Notes: generated by a model not told the origin, from the sequence alone. A stretch of DNA of 64,000 nucleotides from Wolbachia endosymbiont of Oedothorax gibbosus (GCF_936270435.1 NZ_OW370567.1:372001-436000); one strand, 5' to 3'; positions 1 through 9,634 are shown, counted from the first letter of the stretch. Program-made: numbers and translations.

Positions 1-141
1 TAATTTCATGTAATCTAGATATTTTAATACAAATTCTATATTTGGAAAGAGATTATTATGTTAATTATCTCATATTTATTATAATATAATTAATAATTAG
101 TATGTATAATTAGGCATATTTATAATTGATAGGAATTGAAT

Positions 142-1158
142 ATGGTACAAGGTGGTGCAGTAGATACTGGTAACAGCGAGTACCTTGCTCAAGGTATATT
201 TGAAATTATTCAAGGAGATAAAGCTTTACAGGAAGAAGCAAGAAAGTTTTTGGATCAAAATGAAGATCTGAAAAATTTAGATTCAACTAAAAAGGCAGAC
301 ATAATCAGTTTATTAGAAAATGAGAAAAGCGAAAAATTTTTTACAGCTGTGTCAAAAAAATTATCAGGAAGAGAAAAATTCAAAAAACTAGCTGAGCAAG
401 TTGGTAAAAATCTAGTAATGGAGGAAAAACTTGAAGCTTTAGGCAACCAACTGTTAGTTCAAGGAGTTATAAGTGGAGCAGCATTTACAACATTGACAGG
501 TGCATTAGTAGGTACATTAGCAATAGGGGGAGTGGCTGGTGCATTGTTGGGTGGTGGAATAGCGTTGTTAGGGCTTTTAGCAATAGCGGCTATAGCTGCT
601 ATTGGTTATGCCATATATCAGCATAGAGATGAAATAAAAGAAAATGCAGATAAAAGTATTGGTAAAGTAAAAGAGGGTGCAATTGAATGCGGAAAAGCAG
701 TGAAAAGTTTTGTGAAAGATGTGATCGATGAATTGACTTGGGAAAAGACTAACTTCTCTAGATTAGAGAAAGAGTTCATTTATGATATGGTATACCCTGC
801 AAACGCTGAAGAATCAAAAGAGGCCCAGAATAAAATAAGGATCATAAAAATGCTTAAAAATGAAGAGCAACGATCTGCTATACAAGAGTTAGTAAAGAAT
901 GGAACTATTCAAAATTTTTCAGAAGCTGATATGATCAGACTTCTGGAAAAGGGCCTCAGTACTCATGAGGAAGATATGCAGAAATTGCTAGATTTGATGA
1001 AAGATTTTCTACCTGCAATTATGGCCAGTGGTAATAATAAAATAGAGAAAGTGGAAAAAATAGTTGATGATAAAGTTAAAGAAATAAAGCCAGATTCTCA
1101 AGTAGATAGTCCAAGTCCTGAACGAGTTAGTGAAAAAAGAATCACAGGACCGAGTTAA
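142..1158 (+). CDS. Hypothetical protein with glycine/alanine-rich membrane segment
   Basis: About 338 residues, family not recognised. The ATG at 142 is chosen over the in-frame TTG at 136 because AGGA at 131-134 lies at normal ribosome-binding distance from 142 but almost touches 136. The first 100 residues are charged and probably helical. Residues about 105-158 are a long run of Gly, Ala, Leu and Ile, enough for two closely packed membrane helices with a glycine-zipper look. The remainder is Lys/Glu-rich and probably helical. No signal peptide precedes the membrane segment. The gene stands alone, and the IS256 element begins 48 bp after its stop without cutting it. A membrane-active or secreted effector-like protein is possible, but that is inference from composition only. 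Confidence 0.7.
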   Translation: MVQGGAVDTGNSEYLAQGIFEIIQGDKALQEEARKFLDQNEDLKNLDSTKKADIISLLENEKSEKFFTAVSKKLSGREKFKKLAEQVGKNLVMEEKLEALGNQLLVQGVISGAAFTTLTGALVGTLAIGGVAGALLGGGIALLGLLAIAAIAAIGYAIYQHRDEIKENADKSIGKVKEGAIECGKAVKSFVKDVIDELTWEKTNFSRLEKEFIYDMVYPANAEESKEAQNKIRIIKMLKNEEQRSAIQELVKNGTIQNFSEADMIRLLEKGLSTHEEDMQKLLDLMKDFLPAIMASGNNKIEKVEKIVDDKVKEIKPDSQVDSPSPERVSEKRITGPS

Positions 1159-1206
1159 GGAAATATCGCCCAACCATTTAAACTTGTTTGTTACATTTAT
1201 TTTTTT

Positions 1207-2553
1207 GGGAATGTTCAAAAAAGTGTGTCAAACCGCATTTTTAATTCAACTCAATTTTCAATCTACCAGGAAAGAAAATATCAAGTTGAGATATAGTTAA
1301 AGCCCAATTAGGTATAGCCATAATCCAATTTTGCTCTGCCTTTTTTATAGCACAATATACCTGTTTGTACAAGGCATTTGTACTAGTAAATGAGCCCTTA
1401 GTTTTAGTGAATTTTCTAATCTGTCTATGCAACCCCTCAATAGGATTGGTGGTATAAATCAGCTTTCTAACTGGCCCAGAATACTTAAAATAACCAGATA
1501 AATTTTCCCAATTATTTTGCCACGATTTTATAACCAAAGGATATTTTTCACCCCATTTTTCTTCCAGCTCAAGCAAATAATTCTCAGCGATTTCTTTACT
1601 TGAAGCACGATATATTTTCTTCAAATCGTTCATGAAAACTTTCACATCTTTGCTGGATACATATTTCAATGAATTCCTTATCTGATGCACTATACATAGC
1701 TGTACTTCTGCTTTAGGAAACACACTATTTATTGCTGCAGGAAAACTTTTTAGACCATCGACGCAGGCAATCAGAATATCCTCTACTCCTCTCTCTTTTA
1801 GGTCATTTAATACCCCTAACCAGAAGTTGGCTCCCTCACTTTCGGCTAAATAAAAGCCTAGTACCTCTTTTCTGCCATTTTGATCTACGCCTAATATATT
1901 ATACATGCATTTACTTACGCAATGCCCGTCCTCCTTAACTTTGAAAAACATGCCATCCATGAACACTATTGGGTACACAGACTGCAATGGGCGACTACGC
2001 CATTCGTTGATTACCGGTAGCAATTTGTCGGTAATACTTGATATCTCTGCCGCCGATATTTTGTGATCATAAATTTCCTCAACGTGTGACGCTATATCTC
2101 TATAACTCATACCACTGGCAAATGTGCTCAAGATCTTCGTTTCAAGCTCTGGATGTAAGTTTGTTTGCCTTTTTTTGACTATTTGCGGCTCAAAACTTCC
2201 TTCTCTATCCCTTGGCGTCAAAAGTTCAAATGAACCGGCACTTGTCCTTAAAGTCTTTCCATTTCTCCCATTTCTTCGATTATTTTCTTCGCTTTCAGCC
2301 AACAAGTGATTTTCTATTTCACCTTCCAAACTTGCCTCCAGCAGCTTTTTTATCAATGGTGTTAATACTCCGTCCCTTCCCGTCAGCGGCCTTCCTTCTC
2401 GTATAGACGACAGGATATTTGTTTCTAATTCTTTATAATCTACCAATCCAGTAGTTTTATTTGCTATTCTTTGATTCATATGTGAAACCTCCATTTTTTT
2501 TATATCAATTTATTACTTTTTTTTCGGTTTGACACACTTTTTTGAACATTCCC
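1207..2553 (-). mobile_element. IS256-family insertion sequence, complete, with 8-bp target duplication
   Basis: Perfect 28-bp terminal inverted repeats lie at 1207-1234 and 2526-2553, starting GGGAATGTTC. They are bracketed by the 8-bp direct repeat ATTTTTTT at 1199-1206 and 2554-2561, the size expected for this family. One full-length transposase gene fills the element. Intact ends, an intact gene and an exact target duplication indicate a recent insertion that may still be mobile. Confidence 0.95.
1241..2479 (-). CDS. IS256-family (mutator type) transposase
   Basis: This DDE transposase of about 412 residues moves the surrounding element. The Met encoded at 2479 is preferred to the one at 2494 because a GGAGG lies about 8 nt upstream of it. 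Family features are visible in order: an N-terminal DNA-binding region, then VFMDGMFFKV (first catalytic Asp), then CVDGLKSFP (second Asp), QLCIVHQIRN, and TTNPIEGLHRQIRKFTK near the C-terminus containing the catalytic Glu. Length is normal for IS256 transposases and there is no frameshift or internal stop. A preceding purine-rich site makes translation plausible. Confidence 0.95.
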   Translation of the reverse strand: MNQRIANKTTGLVDYKELETNILSSIREGRPLTGRDGVLTPLIKKLLEASLEGEIENHLLAESEENNRRNGRNGKTLRTSAGSFELLTPRDREGSFEPQIVKKRQTNLHPELETKILSTFASGMSYRDIASHVEEIYDHKISAAEISSITDKLLPVINEWRSRPLQSVYPIVFMDGMFFKVKEDGHCVSKCMYNILGVDQNGRKEVLGFYLAESEGANFWLGVLNDLKERGVEDILIACVDGLKSFPAAINSVFPKAEVQLCIVHQIRNSLKYVSSKDVKVFMNDLKKIYRASSKEIAENYLLELEEKWGEKYPLVIKSWQNNWENLSGYFKYSGPVRKLIYTTNPIEGLHRQIRKFTKTKGSFTSTNALYKQVYCAIKKAEQNWIMAIPNWALTISQLDIFFPGRLKIELN

Positions 2554-2561
2554 ATTTTTTT

Positions 2562-2869
2562 GGAAATTTTGATCTAAAATAAGATAATTCTTTTAGAAGA
2601 GTCTATAAATTACTAGCTTTATTACTTAATATCTAAAATAATTTTTACTACTTTTCTTTTTCCTTATGCTACTTTTCCTTAACTTGACGCGTATGGTATA
2701 ACACCTATAGCAACATGTCATAGGAAACGAATCTCAAAAAACAAAGTTTTTTCCGGAATTGCTGAAATAGACTCATGGTTGGTTTTATGGTTTCAAATTA
2801 CATATGGTAATCAATAGACTTTTTGCATAGCTTTTGGCAGCGCATTGAGAAACGAAAAACTTCCTTGAC
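2562..2869. other. Non-coding stretch with a short IS982-like relic
   Basis: No open reading frame is credible here. Bases about 2775-2812 resemble the IS982 transposase region that encodes WFFGFKLHVVIN in the intact copies (for example around 14325-14363), with several substitutions. This is the only recognisable trace of an older, decayed IS982-type insertion. The rest is AT-rich and featureless. Confidence 0.4.
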
Positions 2870-3303
2870 ATCCTCCGTCAGCTCCCGTATCATAATACTG
2901 AAGCTAATTATTTATCTTCAGTCTGTGCAGATAAAATGACAAAAAACTCGATATACTTGGCGTATCATGTTTAATTTTTTGCACTATGTGCACTTTATGT
3001 CTTTATAAAACTTTCGGGTTTTTACCAACATAAGCTAAAATGCGCTTATTAAAGCATTTAAGACAACAAAAAACGCCAATTAAAAAAATAGATAGTGAAT
3101 AACTGGCTAGCAGGGTTTCTTTTGCCTTTTTTCTGCTTAGTAAATTTCTTAATGTTTACAATTTTGTTATAAAAGTAGCTAAATTGGAGCGTTGAGAGTA
3201 AAAAACGCCAATTTATAAAGTTAATATAGATAATTAGCCAACCATGGGGCTTCTTTTGTCTTTTTTTTCATTTGGTAAATTTCTTAAATGTTTATGGCTA
3301 AAC
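2870..3303 (+). repeat. About 430-bp dispersed non-coding repeat, copy A
   Basis: This block matches, in the same internal order but reversed orientation, the block at 16252-16685. Shared landmarks are CAGCTCCC, TGTGCAGAT, CACTATGTGCAC, TTATGTCTT, AAGACA, AACGCCAAT, and GTAAATTTCTTAA. The module from AACGCCAAT to the GTAAATTTCTTAA motif occurs twice in tandem, at about 3073-3153 and 3207-3292. There is no reading frame. Conservation of module order suggests one mobile or duplicated non-coding unit, not chance similarity. Confidence 0.65.
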
Positions 3304-3310
3304 GACAACC

Positions 3311-3356
3311 GTCATCCCGCTACATGTTAGCGGCTGAGATACCGCGGCGGTATGAC
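3311..3356. repeat. Imperfect palindromic repeat with GTCAT ends
   Basis: The segment begins GTCATCCCGC and ends GCGGTATGAC, which are nearly complementary, with a CCGCGG core inside. It is GC-rich in an AT-rich setting. Similar small palindromes with GTCAT termini recur through the window. It can fold into a hairpin but has no T-run, so it does not look like a simple terminator. Confidence 0.5.
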
Positions 3357-3477
3357 GTAGGAGCTTATAGTATATAGAAATTCCGGTATTGTCTACATCT
3401 CTACTTTTTCTGGGTGAGTTCACTTGATTTTTATGTCATATGATGCTAATATATATTATTTGTAAGTTGGAGTATAT

Positions 3478-4932
3478 ATGGCTAGGAACTACTATTAAAT
3501 ACTAGAAGTAAATAAAGATGCTACTCTGGAAGAAATAAACAAAGCTTATAAAAAATTAGCACTGAAATATCATCCTGATAAACTCCCACCTAAAAAAAAA
3601 GAAAGATATCAAGAATTGTCAGAAAAGCGACATAGTGGTGGTATTTTATCTGAGTCCGAATCGAAAGAAATGCAAGATCTTGTAATGCCATTTCTAGAGG
3701 TTCAAAAGGCATATGAAGTGCTACCTAACAAGAAAAAAAGAAAAAAATATGATAAAAATGGGGATGAAGAGAAAAATACAGCAAAATCTGATGATTTATT
3801 TGCAGATTATATAAGGAAGCAACCATACGACTTTTTGTACCAATCAATTCTTGCAGGTAATCTAGAATCTGTACGCACAGTAGTAGAAAAGTTCAGTGTC
3901 GATATTAATATTAAATATGATTACATATATATTGGTATTACTCCGATTAATTATGCAATCAAAGAAGATCATGAGCAAATTGTTGATTATTTGATTAACA
4001 AAGGAGCAAAAGTATCTCTTATTGACGCTTTACGTCTTGCTATCAAATTAAATTCTTATAAAACCGCGGGCTTGCTGTTAGGGAAGTTAGATGTGAACGA
4101 TATTAATGTGCAAGATAGTGACGGGAACACGACTTTTCATTATTTCTTTAAGTATTTTAATAACCCTAATTCTGATGATTTTGTTTTAAAAAGGACATCA
4201 TTTAACTTTGATGCTTTTAATTTTGGTCAACCTTCCTCTAAGAAGTCTTCTTCCAAAAATAGTAGTAACCCTAATGTTCAGAAAGATACACAAGATAATA
4301 ACATCAGTTATAATACAAATCCTCATAAAGATATGATTAAGCTTTTTGATCAATTACAGTCCAAAATGAACTCAAAGGAATTTAGGGAAGGTTGTGCAAG
4401 AGAGAGTGTAATCATATCCCTTAAGAATGCTATTTCCCTTTTTCACTCACTGGTAGATAAAGGTGTATGTTACAATATTCCAAATAGTGAACGCATAACA
4501 CCGCTTGATCTGTGTGTTGACCAACTTGTAGATAATCATAGAAAAGTGAGTTCATGGGATGATTCCATTTTTTATCACGATTATGTGGAAACAGAAAAAG
4601 CATACTATTCAATGATAAATATTTTTGTTGAAAAAGGAATTACGGGATTAAAGGATGGAAACGGTACTCCTATATCACACAAGATTGTAGAGCATAATAT
4701 TTATCCACACGTCGAAAATAAAGCAAACATTGACTTAATGGAAGAGGATAGCGGTGGCAAAAACGCATTAGTTAAAGGATGTTGTGATGTTTCTACTATA
4801 GAATCTTTAATTGAAAATGGAGTAGATCTAAATACTCCTGATTCTTTAGGGCAAACCTTGCTGCATTACGTTGTTTCAGAATATTGCAACAGCGTTGAGG
4901 AGGTAGGTTACAGTTTTCAGCTTGAAAAAGTA
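3478..4932 (+). pseudogene. J-domain/ankyrin-repeat protein, 5' part (nonsense codon and IS630 insertion)
   Basis: The original start is the ATG at 3478, preceded by GGAG at 3469-3472. It opens a classic J domain: NYY-x-ILEV, then EINKAYKKLALKYHPDK with the HPD signature. Codon 7 is TAA (3496) where J domains usually have Glu (GAA), a one-base nonsense change. Translation could resume only from the TTG at 3616, after the HPD helix. Ankyrin-like repeats follow, for example ITPINYAIKEDHEQIVDYL. The frame then runs into the IS630 element and stops on TAG at 4933-4935. Joining base 4932 directly to 5884 continues the frame into the second half, so the ancestral protein was about 743 residues: J domain, ankyrin repeats, and a C-terminal membrane segment. 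Such proteins are candidate host-interaction factors, but both lesions make this copy unlikely to work. Confidence 0.8.
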
Positions 4933-5881
4933 TAGCACTTCTCATAATAATCCGAACAGATCATAGAAAGGCAGAATCAACAGCATGACGAAAAGACTTG
5001 AATAGAGGAATGTTTTTCCTGACTCTGTTTTTTATAGCAAACCAATGATGTTCAATTTTGTTAAAATCTGGAGAATACGGTGGCAGATACAAAATTTCTG
5101 CACCAATCCCTTTAGCAAGCTTAATGATCTTATCAGACTTATGAAAAGTAGCATTGTCAAGAATGACAGTTTGTCCAGGTTCCAAGGTCGGTATCAAAAA
5201 TTGCTCAAACCATCCATTAAAAATATCCATATTACAGTGGCCTTCAAAGGTTAATGGAGCAACTATTTTTCTTTCACTTAAAGCTGCAATCATACTGATT
5301 CGTTGAGTTTTCTTCCCAGATTTTAGGGCATAAAACCGCTGTCCCTTCTGACAATATCCATAGGGGTAGTCTTCAGTGTTGTCAATGCCAGACTCATCTA
5401 TATACACTAAGTTTTTAGGTTCTTTTGTTGCTATAATTTTCAAGAATTTAGCACGTTTTTCTTCGCTTCTTTCCTTGTACCCATAGGTCTTTTTTTGCGT
5501 GTAAATCCAATTTTTTTCAGGGCTCGGTGGATAGTTTGGATACTAACGTTGCTCCAAAGTTTAGCCATTTCCAATAGAGTCTTTCCTCCGTTTTCTCTGG
5601 CAAATTTAGCAAAGGCATCCCAGTCGGTAATTTTGTGATTGTAACCTCCATTTCCAAGTTTTTTTGATTGAAAGTCACCTGTTTCTTTTCTTCTTTGCTG
5701 CCACTCCCACAAAGTAGTTCGTCCAATTTTAAATCTTGCTGCCACTGTTTCTCTGCTTTCTCCCTCGTCTAGAGCTTCCATTGCTTTTTTCCTTAAGTCA
5801 TAACTATATGCTGCTGGCATACCTACCTTCACTACTACAAATCCTTATTTTACCTTATTTGGACTATTATGAAAAGTACTA
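4933..5881 (-). mobile_element. IS630-family element inserted in the ankyrin gene
   Basis: The ends are imperfect inverted repeats: TAGCACTTCTCATAATAATC on the left and the complement TAGTACTTTTCATAATAGTC on the right. TA dinucleotides flank both sides (4931-4932 and 5882-5883), as expected for an element that targets TA. The element is 949 bp. The copy at 23692-26532 has exactly the same length once its nested insertions are removed. It carries two overlapping transposase frames on the minus strand. Confidence 0.9.
4961..5832 (-). CDS. IS630-family transposase made from two frames (probable -1 frameshift)
   Basis: The upstream frame (5832 down to 5440, 130 residues) holds the helix-turn-helix region: YSYDLRKKAMEALDEGES and FKIGRTTLWEWQQRRK. 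The downstream frame (to 4961) holds the DDE catalytic part: LVYIDESGID, VILDNATFHKS and LPPYSPDFNKIEHHW. A run of seven A then G on the minus strand, near 5495-5502, lies where the frames overlap. A -1 shift there gives the continuous family sequence RKKTYGYKER. The same arrangement occurs in the second copy at 23.7-26.5 kb, so programmed frameshifting is more likely than decay. Confidence 0.75.
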
Positions 5882-5883
5882 TA

Positions 5884-6660
5884 AATAAACGTTTTTATCC
5901 CAAATTAGAAGCATTAATAAAAGGTGGGGCAAAAATTGATGCTAAGGACAATAATGACAAGTCCCCAATAGACCTATTGGTAGAAAGGGGTAAAAATATG
6001 AAGGAAGGTATTACTTGTTCTGCTGAGAAAAAATCTGCCGCTCTTAAAAATTCATTAGAAGTTTTGGGAATAAAACAAGAAGAAGAAAAAACTCCTGAAC
6101 AGGAGCAGCCTGAAGTTTTGGATCAAGTAAATCAAGGCGATGATGTACTGCCAAGTAACCCAAGTAATGCTGCTCCGCAAATTGATGCTAAGGACAATAA
6201 TGACAAGTCCCCAATAGACCTATTGGTAGAAAGGGGTAAAAATATGAAGGAAGGTATTACTTGTTCTGCTGAGAAAAAATCTGCCACTCTTAAAAATTCA
6301 TTAGAAGTTTTGGGAATAAAACAAGAAGAAGAAAAAACTCCTGAACAGGAGCAGCCTGAAGTTTTGGATCAAGTAAATCAAGGCGATGATGTACTGCCAA
6401 GTAACCCAAGTAATGCTGCTCCGCAAAATGAAAAGAGAAGTAAGCTGTCTATTGTAGTTGCTTCTACACTGGCAATAGCTGGAGTTGCTTTAGGAATAGC
6501 TATTGCAGTTCACCTAGAAATGTTAGCAGTGGGGATAGCAGTTGGAGCTTGTTGTCTGGTTGCTGCTGCAATCGTATATTATTGTAATGAGCCTTCAAAT
6601 TCACTTAAAAATAGCAGTGTCCAAGGATTTTCTGGAGAACATCTACAACCCGGTTCGTAA
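5884..6660 (+). pseudogene. J-domain/ankyrin-repeat protein, 3' part with membrane segment
   Basis: This is the continuation of the gene that starts at 3478. It opens in the same frame with KRFYPKLEALIKGGAKIDAK, a typical ankyrin loop and helix. An exact-unit tandem duplication of 82 codons follows, each ending in a Pro/Gln/Glu-rich linker. Near the C-terminus about 45 hydrophobic residues (LSIVVASTLAIAGVALGIAI and the following stretch) suggest two membrane passes. An ATG at 5869 inside the IS630 right end could start a truncated protein of 263 residues that keeps only the linker repeats and membrane segment. No expression signal was found to support this. Confidence 0.75.
5935..6426 (+). 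repeat. Two 246-bp tandem units inside the ankyrin gene
   Basis: Units 5935-6180 and 6181-6426 are near-identical. I see a single change, GCT to ACT, giving Ala to Thr. Each unit encodes 82 residues from IDAKDNNDKSPIDLLVERG to SNPSNAAPQ, so the duplication is in frame and lengthens the protein without breaking it. Near identity indicates recent duplication or homogenisation. Confidence 0.95.
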
Positions 6661-6747
6661 AATTCACAAGACCTATTAAAATATTTTTTTACATTTCATT
6701 GTATATTCCTCAACATATTATCTTTAAGTACTAAAATAATTAACAAT

Positions 6748-9198
6748 ATGGCATTATTAATAGTTGAATCGCCGGCGAAGGCAAAGACGATAGGTAAATA
6801 TTTGGGTAAAGAGTTCAAAGTAGCTGCATCCTTTGGACATGTGAGGGATCTTCCAGCAAAAAACGGTTCTGTCGATCCGGATAATGATTTTGCTATAAAG
6901 TATGAGATTATTGAGAAAGCAGAGAAGTATGTAAAAGAGCTGGCAAAGCAAGCAAGTAAAACATCAGATATATATCTTGCAACAGATCCAGATAGGGAAG
7001 GGGAAGCAATAGCTTGGCATGTGATAGAGGCACTAAAGGAAAGGAAAGCAATCAATGATGAAAGTAACATTCATAGAGTAGTCTTTAACGAAATCACAAA
7101 AAGGGCAGTGCAAGAAGCTATAAAAAATCCACGTGGAATAAACATGGACTTAGTGCGCGCACAGCAAGCACGCAGAGCTTTGGATTATCTAGTTGGATTT
7201 AGCTTGTCACCGCTGCTGTGGACAAAATTGTCGGGAAGCAAATCTGCGGGGCGAGTTCAATCTGTTGCATTAAAGCTTATATGCGAACGAGAAGATGAAA
7301 TCAGTAAATTTATAACACAGGAGTATTGGAGCATAAAGGCAGAAATGCAAAATAGCAAAGATGAGGCTTTTTTTGCTATGCTAAGCCACTATGACAATAA
7401 AAAGCTAGAAAAATTTGATATTAAGAATGAAGAAGAAGCAAAGAACTTAGTTAGGGAGATCGAGTCAAGGCAGTATGCTGTAAGCACAGTAGAACGCAAG
7501 CAAGTTAAGAGAAACCCGCTACCTCCATTTATTACCTCAAGTCTTCAGCAAGATGCAGTGAATAAACTGTATTTTAATGTGAAAAATGTTATGCGAGTAG
7601 CGCAAAATTTATATGAAGGTATCAATATTGGTGGTGAAACTGTAGGATTGATAACTTACATGCGTACAGATGGGTTTCATATTGCAGATGAGGCTATAAA
7701 CTCAATTAGAGGGTCAATTAAGTCATTATATGGTGATAAATATTTACCGCAGTCTCCTCGTAAATATGTAAAAAAGGTCAAAAATGCTCAAGAAGCACAT
7801 GAAGCAATTCGTCCAACTGATATAAGTAGAACGCCAGGTAGTATTAAGGATTACTTAACGCCAGAGCAATTTAAATTGTATGATTTGATATGGAAAAGAA
7901 CCATTGCAAGTCAAATGGAATCGGCGATCCTTGATCAAGTGGTAGTCGAAATTAGTTCTACTGACCAGAAAGTAATTCTGCGAGCAAGTGGATCGAGTAT
8001 ATTCTTTGATGGTTTTTATAAAGTCTACCAAGATAACATGGAAGCCGAAAGTGAAGGCCTGCTGCCTGTCATGAGAGAAGGGGAAGCATGCAAGCTGATT
8101 TCAGTTGAGCCAAAACAGCACTTTACTCAACCGCCACCTCGTTATAGTGAAGCAAGTATCGTAAAAAAAATGGAAGAAATCGGTATAGGTCGCCCATCAA
8201 CTTATGCAACAATTATTTCGGTATTACAAGATCGTGAGTACGTTTCATTGGATAACAAAAGATTTATTCCAAGCAGCCGCGGTAAAATCGTTACCATATT
8301 TTTAGAAACTTTTTTTCAGCGTTGTATAGAATATGATTTCACAGCACAAATGGAAGAAAAGCTTGATTTAATCTCAAATGGACATACAGATTGGAAAAAA
8401 GAATTGAGCCATTTTTGGGTGCCATTTTTTGGTCATGTAACCTCTGTCAAGCAAATGACGCATGATGAAGTTTTCAGCGGTATTAATGACTTGGTAGTCG
8501 ATTGGTTTTGTTCAGAGGAAGGAAAAGAAGAAATAGGTAAGAAATGTCCTGATTGTTCCGATGGTATATTGAAATTAAACTTTGGAAAAGCTGGGGTGTT
8601 TCTTGGATGTTCTAACTATCCTGCATGCAACCATACAAAGGAAATTACAGGTAGTAACGACAATTCAGAATATCCAAAAAGTTTAGGTATAGATAATATA
8701 ACAGGACAAGAGGTAGTAATTAAAAAAGGTCCTTTTGGGCTTTACCTGCAGTTTAATAATGAGTCAGAAAAGAAAAAAGCGGTTTCTATACCAAAAGATA
8801 TAAATGTTAATGATATTGATCTGAGCACCGCTACTCAATTACTTTCCTTGCCGAAAGTAATTGGAGAACACCCTGAAACCGGGAAAGAAGTAAAAATAGG
8901 CCTTGGGCGATTTGGGTACTATATTTTCTATGATGGTAAATACTTTTCTCTTAAGAAAAGCTCCAAAGAGGTCTTAGACACACAATTAAATGAAGCTGTA
9001 CAAATTATTGCAAACAGTCCACGCAAAGAACTAAAGTCTCTCGGGGTTAATGAAAAGGGAAAAGAAGTTTTCATCTGCAACGGTAGGTACGGATTCTATA
9101 TAAAATGCGGTAAAACAAACGTTGCTTTGGGCAAAAACGCGGATATTGAAAGCATAGATTTGAAAAAGGCTTTAGAGTTGATTAAGGGTAAGAAGTAG
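6748..9198 (+). CDS. topA: DNA topoisomerase I
   Basis: This type IA topoisomerase, 816 residues, relaxes negative supercoils through a covalent phosphotyrosine intermediate. The N-terminal Toprim domain starts LLIVESPAKAKTIGKYLG and contains the metal-binding DPDREGEAIAWH. The active-site Tyr is residue 304 in GLITYMRTDGF. Further motifs include RVQSVALKLI and GIGRPSTYATII. A four-cysteine zinc motif (CPDC and CSNYPAC) lies around residues 600-630. It is followed by three C-terminal repeats seen as GPFGLYLQF, GRFGYYIFY and GRYGFYIKC. Length is close to that of other bacterial TopA proteins. It is intact and sits alone, in the direction of its neighbours. Confidence 0.97.
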   Translation: MALLIVESPAKAKTIGKYLGKEFKVAASFGHVRDLPAKNGSVDPDNDFAIKYEIIEKAEKYVKELAKQASKTSDIYLATDPDREGEAIAWHVIEALKERKAINDESNIHRVVFNEITKRAVQEAIKNPRGINMDLVRAQQARRALDYLVGFSLSPLLWTKLSGSKSAGRVQSVALKLICEREDEISKFITQEYWSIKAEMQNSKDEAFFAMLSHYDNKKLEKFDIKNEEEAKNLVREIESRQYAVSTVERKQVKRNPLPPFITSSLQQDAVNKLYFNVKNVMRVAQNLYEGINIGGETVGLITYMRTDGFHIADEAINSIRGSIKSLYGDKYLPQSPRKYVKKVKNAQEAHEAIRPTDISRTPGSIKDYLTPEQFKLYDLIWKRTIASQMESAILDQVVVEISSTDQKVILRASGSSIFFDGFYKVYQDNMEAESEGLLPVMREGEACKLISVEPKQHFTQPPPRYSEASIVKKMEEIGIGRPSTYATIISVLQDREYVSLDNKRFIPSSRGKIVTIFLETFFQRCIEYDFTAQMEEKLDLISNGHTDWKKELSHFWVPFFGHVTSVKQMTHDEVFSGINDLVVDWFCSEEGKEEIGKKCPDCSDGILKLNFGKAGVFLGCSNYPACNHTKEITGSNDNSEYPKSLGIDNITGQEVVIKKGPFGLYLQFNNESEKKKAVSIPKDINVNDIDLSTATQLLSLPKVIGEHPETGKEVKIGLGRFGYYIFYDGKYFSLKKSSKEVLDTQLNEAVQIIANSPRKELKSLGVNEKGKEVFICNGRYGFYIKCGKTNVALGKNADIESIDLKKALELIKGKK

Positions 9199-9253
9199 AC
9201 TTTTGTTGAAATATTATGTAGAGTTGAAATATATTTGACAATGCTTAGGGAGA

Positions 9254-9544
9254 ATGGCAATAGAATTTAATAGATATATCCGAGGTAAAACTTTAGATTT
9301 ACATGAGTTGGATAACGTAGATACAACCGAGTTATTAGGCTTTGTTAAACAAAAAACGGAAATCAAAGTGCTTGATCTTGGTAGGAACAGTATTAATAAT
9401 GAATATGAAGAAGAATTACTCAAACGAGGTATTGTAATAATAGAAGATTGCAGTGAAGAAGAGTTAGCCAGTGATTTAAAAGATGATTTAAAAAATAGTT
9501 TGGGAAGTTACTTAGAAAGTGGTTTAAAAGATGATTTTGAGAAT
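9254..9544 (+). pseudogene. Small hypothetical (leucine-rich-like), 3' end replaced by an IS5 stump
   Basis: About 97 native codons, beginning MAIEFNRYIRGKTLDLHELD. The piece KVLDLGRNSINN resembles one turn of a leucine-rich repeat, followed by an acidic tail. From 9545 the frame reads into the IS5 inverted repeat, which supplies the last residues RPLSKLA and the stop at 9566-9568. The native C-terminus is therefore lost. Function is unknown and a leucine-rich-repeat remnant is only a suggestion. Confidence 0.5.
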
Positions 9545-9634
9545 AGACCTCTTTCGAAACTAGCATAAAGCCAAAGAAGATATACAATGGTAATTTAGTG
9601 TGAAGGAGATAGATGAAATACAAAACAGCAAAAG
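9545..9634 (+). mobile_element. IS5-family left-end stump
   Basis: Bases match the left end of the IS5 element at 39891-39980: AGACCTCTTTCGAAACTAGC, then the first transposase codons MKYKTAK. The copy stops abruptly where the IS481 inverted repeat begins at 9635. Confidence 0.85.

Noticed and set aside
1..141. Possible gene or RNA upstream of the first gene.
   Set aside because: Very AT-rich, with no open frame or stable structure that I can support.
3616..3618. TTG as genuine start of the ankyrin gene.
   Set aside because: It would discard most of a recognisable J domain that begins at ATG 3478 with a good ribosome site. The gene is better described as carrying a nonsense codon.
5935..6426. 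CRISPR or other repeat array.
   Set aside because: Only two long adjacent units in frame within a gene and no spacers. No CRISPR-like array was seen elsewhere in the window.
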